NCBI GenBank assembly: GCA_947455285.1 | Contig: CANGOK010000118.1 | Location: 1-9,562 of the forward strand | Length of the DNA stretch: 9,562 bases | Direction of reading: 5' to 3' | Origin: Beijerinckiaceae bacterium | Lineage (GTDB): Bacteria > Pseudomonadota > Alphaproteobacteria > Rhizobiales > Beijerinckiaceae | In this document: positions 5,334-9,562 of the stretch, one piece after another | Numbering within the stretch: position 1 is the stretch's first letter | How the letters are laid out: each line of letters begins with the position of its first letter | Notes under the pieces: generated by a model | The model's input: the letters and a program-made list of their open reading frames with translations, nothing else | The model's database searches: none | What the model was told of the DNA's origin: nothing | Made by a program: the position numbers and the translations under genes

Positions 5334-7471
5334 CAAAAAAATCAAAACCCGCCGCAGGCTCCGCCACCCGCCACCCGCTCCGTCCATCGCTCAGGCTGGC
5401 TTCAGACATTGGCGGCACGTTCACGGACGTGGCCGCATTTGACGCTCGTTCGCGCAAATTGTTGCTCGGCAAAACCCTGTCGACGCCCTCACATCTTGTC
5501 GAGGGCATCAATACGGGCGTTGCGCAGGCGGGCGCTGAAGTCGCCGAGGCCTCGCTCTTTCTGCATGGCTCCACCATCGCCATCAACACCATGCTGGAGC
5601 GCACCGGCGCCCGCTCAGCGCTGATCACGACCGAAGGCTTCCGCGACGTTTACGAGATCGGCCGCATCAATCGACCGGACGCCTACAATCTCTATTTCCG
5701 CAAACATGATCCCCTCGTGCGCCGCTCCATGCGTTTTGAAGTGCGCGAGCGCATGACGGCGGAAGGCGATGTCCATGTGCCGCTTGACGAAGCCGGCGTG
5801 CGCGACGTCTGCGCGAAGCTGCGTGGTCTTGATGTCGAGGCCGTGGCGATCATGTTCCTTCATTCCTATCGCAACCCTGCCCATGAGCAGCGCGTGAAGG
5901 AGATCGTGACAGAAGAGCTTCCGGGCGTCTTCGTCAGCGCCTCTCACGAATTGTCGCAGGAATATCGCGAGTTCGAGCGCTGCTCAACGGTGGTGGCCAA
6001 CGCCTTCGTGGGGCCTCGGGTCCGCGATTATATAACAGAGATCGATGACCATCTCGCCAGGGAAAAGTTCGACGGCGCCTTCATGCTGGTGCAGTCGACA
6101 GGCGGTCTTTACGAATCCGCGCAGGCCAAAGAGCAGTGCATCCGCATGCTCGAGTCAGGCCCGGCGGCTGGCGTAATCGGCGCGCAGGCGCTTTGCACAG
6201 CCATGGGCGCGCAGGAGGCCATCGCCTTCGATATGGGCGGCACGACCGCCAAGGCGGGGGTGATCTACAAGGGGCAGGCGCTCACCAATAGCGTCGCGCT
6301 CATCGGCGGTTATGATCGCGCGCTGCCAGTGCAGACGTCGATGATCGATATTTTCGAAGTCGGCACCGGCGGCGGCAGCATCGCCTGGCTCGATGAAGGC
6401 CATGCTCTTCATGTGGGGCCGCGCAGCGCTGGCGCAGAACCCGGCCCGGCCTGCTATGGCCGCGGCGGCGAGCAACCCACCGTCACCGACGCCAACCTTG
6501 TGCTCGGGCGTCTGGCCGCCAACCGTTTTCTTGGCGGCACGATGCAGCTTGATGTCGAGGCGGCGCGCAAGGCCATCGAGACCAAGATCGCGAAGCCGCT
6601 TGGCCTTGATGTCATCGAGGCGGCCAAGGGCATCCTGCGGATCGCCGCCACCGCCATGTCATGGGCGGTGAAGACTGTGACGACCGAGCGCGGTCTGGAC
6701 GCCGCCTCTTTCCCGCTTATCGCCTATGGCGGCGCGGGGCCTTTGCACGCCTCCGCCATCGCGCGCGAGATCGGCATGGGCCGTGTGATCGTGCCGCGTG
6801 CGCCGGGCCATTTCTGCGCTTTCGGCATGCTGTTCTCGGACCTTCGCTATGACTATGTCCGCACCTGGCCAGCGCGTCTCGCCACGCTTTCCTTCGCCGA
6901 CATGGATGCGATCTACGGCGATCTGATTGCGCAGGGCCGCGCGGCGCTGGAGCGTGGCGGCGCGGGCTCCCTTAAGGTCAACACCGTGCTTTGGGCTGAC
7001 ATGCGTTATGTCGGTCAGGAACATGCTGTGACCATCGAACTGCCTCCCGCTCTGTTGCGCAAGCAGGACCGGCAGGGCGTCAAGCAGCGTTTCGACGTCG
7101 AACATCAGTTGCGCTATGGCACCTGCGCGCCCAAGGAGGCGGCGGAGATCGTCAGTCTGCGCGTGACGGTGAGCGGGGTGATGAAGAAGCCTCCGTTGGA
7201 GGAGATCACGCGTGGTACGCGCAATCCTCCAGCCGCCGCCAGCGCCGGTCAGCGCCTTGTGCATTTCGATGGCCGCAAGACGGCCATGCGCACGCCTGTC
7301 TTTGCACGCGACGCTCTGCGGGCGGGCAATAAAATCATTGGCCCCGCGCTGATCGAGGAACATGCTTCGACCACTGTCGTCTGGCCTGGCGATGTTCTCA
7401 GCGTCGATACTTTCGGCAATCTCGTGATCGAGATTGGCAATGCTCCCACCAAGATCGGAAGGAACCGCTGA
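5330..7471 (+). CDS. hyuA: HyuA-family subunit (hydantoinase A / 5-oxoprolinase / ketone carboxylase type)
   Basis: A 713-aa ATP-binding subunit of the ASKHA fold that normally partners HyuB to open a cyclic amide (hydantoin, 5-oxoproline, lactam) or to activate a ketone for carboxylation, with ATP hydrolysis. The first phosphate motif is SDIGGTFTD (25-33), followed by LHGSTIAINTMLER (78-91). The second ATPase half carries QSTGGLY (255-261), ESGPAAGVIGA (275-285), FDMGGTTAK (300-308), GTGGGSIA (346-353) and SAGAEPGPACYG (367-378). YGGAGPLHA is at 467-475, and the C-terminal beta-rich domain runs from about 525. Complete and typical in length except for a basic, acid-free 25-residue extension before DIGGTFTD. 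The start at 5330 is forced by an in-frame stop at 5303-5305 and the absence of another ATG before the conserved domain. It overlaps hyuB by 1 nt (TGATG). The substrate cannot be read from sequence. Confidence 0.92.
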   Translation: MTKKSKPAAGSATRHPLRPSLRLASDIGGTFTDVAAFDARSRKLLLGKTLSTPSHLVEGINTGVAQAGAEVAEASLFLHGSTIAINTMLERTGARSALITTEGFRDVYEIGRINRPDAYNLYFRKHDPLVRRSMRFEVRERMTAEGDVHVPLDEAGVRDVCAKLRGLDVEAVAIMFLHSYRNPAHEQRVKEIVTEELPGVFVSASHELSQEYREFERCSTVVANAFVGPRVRDYITEIDDHLAREKFDGAFMLVQSTGGLYESAQAKEQCIRMLESGPAAGVIGAQALCTAMGAQEAIAFDMGGTTAKAGVIYKGQALTNSVALIGGYDRALPVQTSMIDIFEVGTGGGSIAWLDEGHALHVGPRSAGAEPGPACYGRGGEQPTVTDANLVLGRLAANRFLGGTMQLDVEAARKAIETKIAKPLGLDVIEAAKGILRIAATAMSWAVKTVTTERGLDAASFPLIAYGGAGPLHASAIAREIGMGRVIVPRAPGHFCAFGMLFSDLRYDYVRTWPARLATLSFADMDAIYGDLIAQGRAALERGGAGSLKVNTVLWADMRYVGQEHAVTIELPPALLRKQDRQGVKQRFDVEHQLRYGTCAPKEAAEIVSLRVTVSGVMKKPPLEEITRGTRNPPAAASAGQRLVHFDGRKTAMRTPVFARDALRAGNKIIGPALIEEHASTTVVWPGDVLSVDTFGNLVIEIGNAPTKIGRNR

Positions 7472-9318
7472 TGTCCTCGCGCAAATCTGCGGCGGCGAGC
7501 ACGTCCGCCAAAAAGACTACGGCCAAGAAATCCGCAAAGCGACCTGCAAAGAAAGTGTCGAAAGCTTCAGCGCAAAAGCGCCGCTTCGCTGCCTCTGATC
7601 CGGTGTTGACGGAAATCATCCGTAATGGCGTTCTCGCCGTTACGGAGGAGATGAAATCGAACTTGATGCGCACCGCCTATAATATGATCATCTATGAGGC
7701 GCTGGACTTCACGGTTGGTCTGTTCACGGCGGAAGGCGACACAATTTCCATCGGCCTCGGCCTGCCCATGTTCATTCGTGGCATGTCGGAGACTGTGCGC
7801 GCCAAGATCCGTCATTTCGGCCGCGACAATATCAACCCCGGCGATATTTTCGTCACCAATGACGCCTATCTCACAGGCAGCCACCTCAACCATTTCACCT
7901 TCAGTCAGCCGATCTTCTTTGAAGGCGAGCTTTGCGCTTTCGCCTGCTGCATGGCCCATTGGCCTGACGTTGGCGGGACGCTCGGCGGTGTCACCACGGA
8001 TATTTATTCCGAAGGCATCCAGATCCCCATCGTGAAGTATCAGCGTGAAGGCGTGGTCAACGACGATATCGTCGAGATCATCCGCATGAATGTGCGCGAT
8101 CCCGATCGCGCCATGGGCGATCTGCGTGCGCAGATCACCGCCGTCACGACTGGCGAGCGTCGCTTTGGCGAATTGCTTGCGCGCTATGGCCGCGTGGAGA
8201 CCTTGTCCGCAATCCGCCATATCATGCAGCAGTCCGAGCGCGCGGCCAGAGCCCGGACCCGTGACATTCCCGATGGCGTCTATGAAGCCACCTCCTATAT
8301 GGATGACGATGGCGTCGACATTGGCAAGCGCGTTCCGATCAAGGTGAAGGTCATCGTGTCCGGCGAGGACATGACGATTGATCTTTCGGAAGTGGCGCGG
8401 CAGGTCCGGGGCTTCTACAATTCGGGCGAAACGACGGGCTACGCCTGTGCGCAGGTGGCCTATAAATGCGTCACTTCCCCGACCGATTATCCCATCAATG
8501 AAGGCAGCTTCCGTTCGCTGAAGGTGGTGCTGGCGCCCGGCACCATCGTCAGCGCCGTCAAGCCCGCCGCCATGCGCTGGTGGATGACCTTCCCCATGAC
8601 GATCGTGGATACGATATTCAAGGCGCTGGAGGCCGCGATACCCGACCGCGTCATCGCAGGCCACCATGCTGATCTTCTCAGTGTGCGCGTGCATGGCGTG
8701 GCGCCGAAAACTGGCTCGTTCTTCATGGGCAGCTTCGGCCCGCTGGGCGGTGGCTGGGGCGCAAAGATGACCGAGGACGGCATGAGCGCTACGGTCTGCC
8801 TCAACGATGGCGACACCCATAACAGCCCCGTGGAATCGCTTGAATCGAAATATCCGCTGTTCATTGAAACGCTGGCCCTTCGTGACGGATCTGGCGGCGC
8901 CGGCAAGTTCCGCGGCGGTCTTGGCATCGAGCGAAAGGTGGTCGCCCGCGTGCCGATGACATTGAATGCGCAGGTTGACCGGATGCATTGCGCGCCCTGG
9001 GGGCTTGCAGGCGGGCTCGATGGTTTTGGCAATGAAGTGACGGTTGAGCTTGATGGCCGCGAGGTTATCGATGCGCCCAACGCCAAGGTCTTCATGCAGC
9101 GCCTTGCACCGAAGGAAGGCTTTTACGCTCGTTCCGGCGGGGGAGGGGGCTTTGGCTCGCCGCTCGAACGTGACCCTGCGCGGGTGGCCTTCGATGTCGT
9201 GGAAGGCTATGTCACCGCCCAAAGCGCCCATGATGATTATGGCGTCGTTCTGACGACGGACGGGCGTGTGGATCAGGCGGCGACCGATGCGCTGCGCGAG
9301 GCGAAAGCCAAGGGATGA
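7471..9318 (+). CDS. hyuB: HyuB-family subunit with histone-H1-like N-terminal tail
   Basis: A 615-aa HyuB subunit, the catalytic partner of HyuA. The family core begins at SDPVLTEIIRNGV (42-54) and continues with ALDFTVGLF (77-85), NDAYLTGSHLNH (130-141), AHWPDVGGTLGG (162-173), a Gly-rich FGPLGGGWGAKMTEDG segment (422-437), GGLDGFGNEVTV (514-525) and the C-terminal SGGGGGFGSPLERDP (555-569). Residues 1-38 are not family core: 10 Lys and 4 Arg with Ala, Ser and Thr, and no acidic residue. Compared with the common family patterns (P-x-H-x-G, HLPD, AHH), this protein has PMFIRG, HLNH and AHW, so the metal site may differ. The start is supported by GGAAGGA 7 nt upstream and the TGATG overlap with hyuA. 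Complete; subfamily function unknown. Confidence 0.92.
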   Translation: MSSRKSAAASTSAKKTTAKKSAKRPAKKVSKASAQKRRFAASDPVLTEIIRNGVLAVTEEMKSNLMRTAYNMIIYEALDFTVGLFTAEGDTISIGLGLPMFIRGMSETVRAKIRHFGRDNINPGDIFVTNDAYLTGSHLNHFTFSQPIFFEGELCAFACCMAHWPDVGGTLGGVTTDIYSEGIQIPIVKYQREGVVNDDIVEIIRMNVRDPDRAMGDLRAQITAVTTGERRFGELLARYGRVETLSAIRHIMQQSERAARARTRDIPDGVYEATSYMDDDGVDIGKRVPIKVKVIVSGEDMTIDLSEVARQVRGFYNSGETTGYACAQVAYKCVTSPTDYPINEGSFRSLKVVLAPGTIVSAVKPAAMRWWMTFPMTIVDTIFKALEAAIPDRVIAGHHADLLSVRVHGVAPKTGSFFMGSFGPLGGGWGAKMTEDGMSATVCLNDGDTHNSPVESLESKYPLFIETLALRDGSGGAGKFRGGLGIERKVVARVPMTLNAQVDRMHCAPWGLAGGLDGFGNEVTVELDGREVIDAPNAKVFMQRLAPKEGFYARSGGGGGFGSPLERDPARVAFDVVEGYVTAQSAHDDYGVVLTTDGRVDQAATDALREAKAKG

Positions 9319-9323
9319 ATGCG

Positions 9324-9562
9324 ATGTCATTAAGAACGGCTCTGGCTACCTTGGCGCTTGTCGCAGGAGTTGGCGGCGCCGCCGCTGATCCGGTGGAGGA
9401 TTTCTACAAGGGTAAGCAGATTCAGCTGATCATCGGCGTTGGCGAGGGCGGGGGCTATGACCTCAGCGCCCGTCTCGCCGCCATGCATCTTGCGAAATTC
9501 ATCCCCGGCAATCCAACCATCGTGCCGCGCAACATGCCGGCGGCCGGCAGCATCGCTGCGGC
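9324..9562 (+). CDS. Bug/TctC-type periplasmic solute-binding protein, 5' part only
   Basis: The first 79 codons of a secreted binding protein; the gene runs off the window. Residues 1-21 form a Sec signal peptide: an Arg, then a Leu/Ala/Val/Gly-rich hydrophobic stretch ending AAA before DP. The mature start DFYKGKQIQLIIGVGEGGGYDLSARL followed by PGNPTIVPRNMPAAGS matches the Bug family of tripartite tricarboxylate transporter receptors, including the ligand-loop GGGYD. I chose ATG 9324, which has AAGGGA 8 nt upstream; ATG 9315 is in frame and overlaps the hyuB stop (ATGA), and would add three residues. Such receptors bind carboxylates and other small polar solutes and deliver them to TctAB-type permeases, expected downstream. 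Being in the hyuAB operon suggests it captures the HyuAB substrate or a relative. Confidence 0.88.
   Translation, partial: MSLRTALATLALVAGVGGAAADPVEDFYKGKQIQLIIGVGEGGGYDLSARLAAMHLAKFIPGNPTIVPRNMPAAGSIAA

Noticed and set aside
5335..5341. Run of seven A residues at the hyuA start as a frameshift or slippery site
   Set aside because: Both the leader frame and the upstream hyuA frame already terminate before the run, so slippage there would not join a longer protein.
7567..9330. Minus-strand open frame of 587 codons opposite hyuB
   Set aside because: Same antisense effect; no recognisable motif, His/Arg-rich translation, and hyuB on the other strand is certain.
1..9562. Mobile elements, CRISPR arrays, tRNA or rRNA genes
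   Set aside because: No transposase or integrase motif, terminal repeats, regularly spaced repeats, or tRNA/rRNA sequence was recognised on either strand.

Overview
The window is high-GC, GC-ending-codon bacterial DNA with tightly packed catabolic operons, and the protein families fit an alphaproteobacterium, probably Hyphomicrobiales. That placement is inferred from composition and gene content, because no rRNA or tRNA is present. Eight coding regions are supported (one runs off the right edge), plus one candidate 11-codon leader ORF.

Left edge (1-659): an unrecognised ORF of 138 codons whose codon use differs from its neighbours, then a 236-nt gap. The gap holds a GC palindrome, an AT-rich island and, just before the first catabolic gene, a 9-bp inverted repeat that covers the Shine-Dalgarno sequence.

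Operon 1 (660-4773, + strand): three genes separated by 3 and 7 nt. They encode a crotonase of the p-hydroxycinnamoyl-CoA hydratase/lyase (HCHL) group, a fused ADP-forming acyl-CoA ligase (CoA-binding, ligase and ATP-grasp parts) and an acyl-CoA dehydrogenase. Together they could activate an acid to its CoA thioester, desaturate it, and hydrate or retro-aldol cleave it, as in hydroxycinnamate/hydroxyphenylpropionate breakdown. The crotonase keeps the HCHL scaffold and catalytic Glu (E148) but has Gln, Gln and Ala where HCHL has Met70, Ser123 and the phenol-binding Tyr239, so the substrate may not be a 4-hydroxycinnamate.

Middle (4774-5329): a small minus-strand gene of unknown function faces operon 1 and is divergent from operon 2. 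The divergent gap holds a bulged palindrome built from TTGCGC repeats, a possible sigma70 promoter, a 7-bp hairpin and a strong Shine-Dalgarno serving an 11-codon leader ORF whose stop overlaps the hyuA start (ATGA).

Operon 2 (5330-9562, + strand): HyuA-like ASKHA ATPase, HyuB-like catalytic subunit, and the start of a Bug/TctC-type periplasmic solute-binding protein. The layout suggests uptake of a solute followed by ATP-dependent opening of a cyclic amide, or carboxylation of a ketone; the sequence does not decide between these. Both subunits carry basic N-terminal extensions, most strikingly a histone-H1-like Lys/Ala tail on HyuB. HyuB also departs from the usual family residues around the presumed metal site.

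No mobile element, CRISPR array or RNA gene was seen. The points most worth attention are the altered HCHL active site, the HyuB tail and altered metal-site residues, and the translational-control architecture ahead of both operons.
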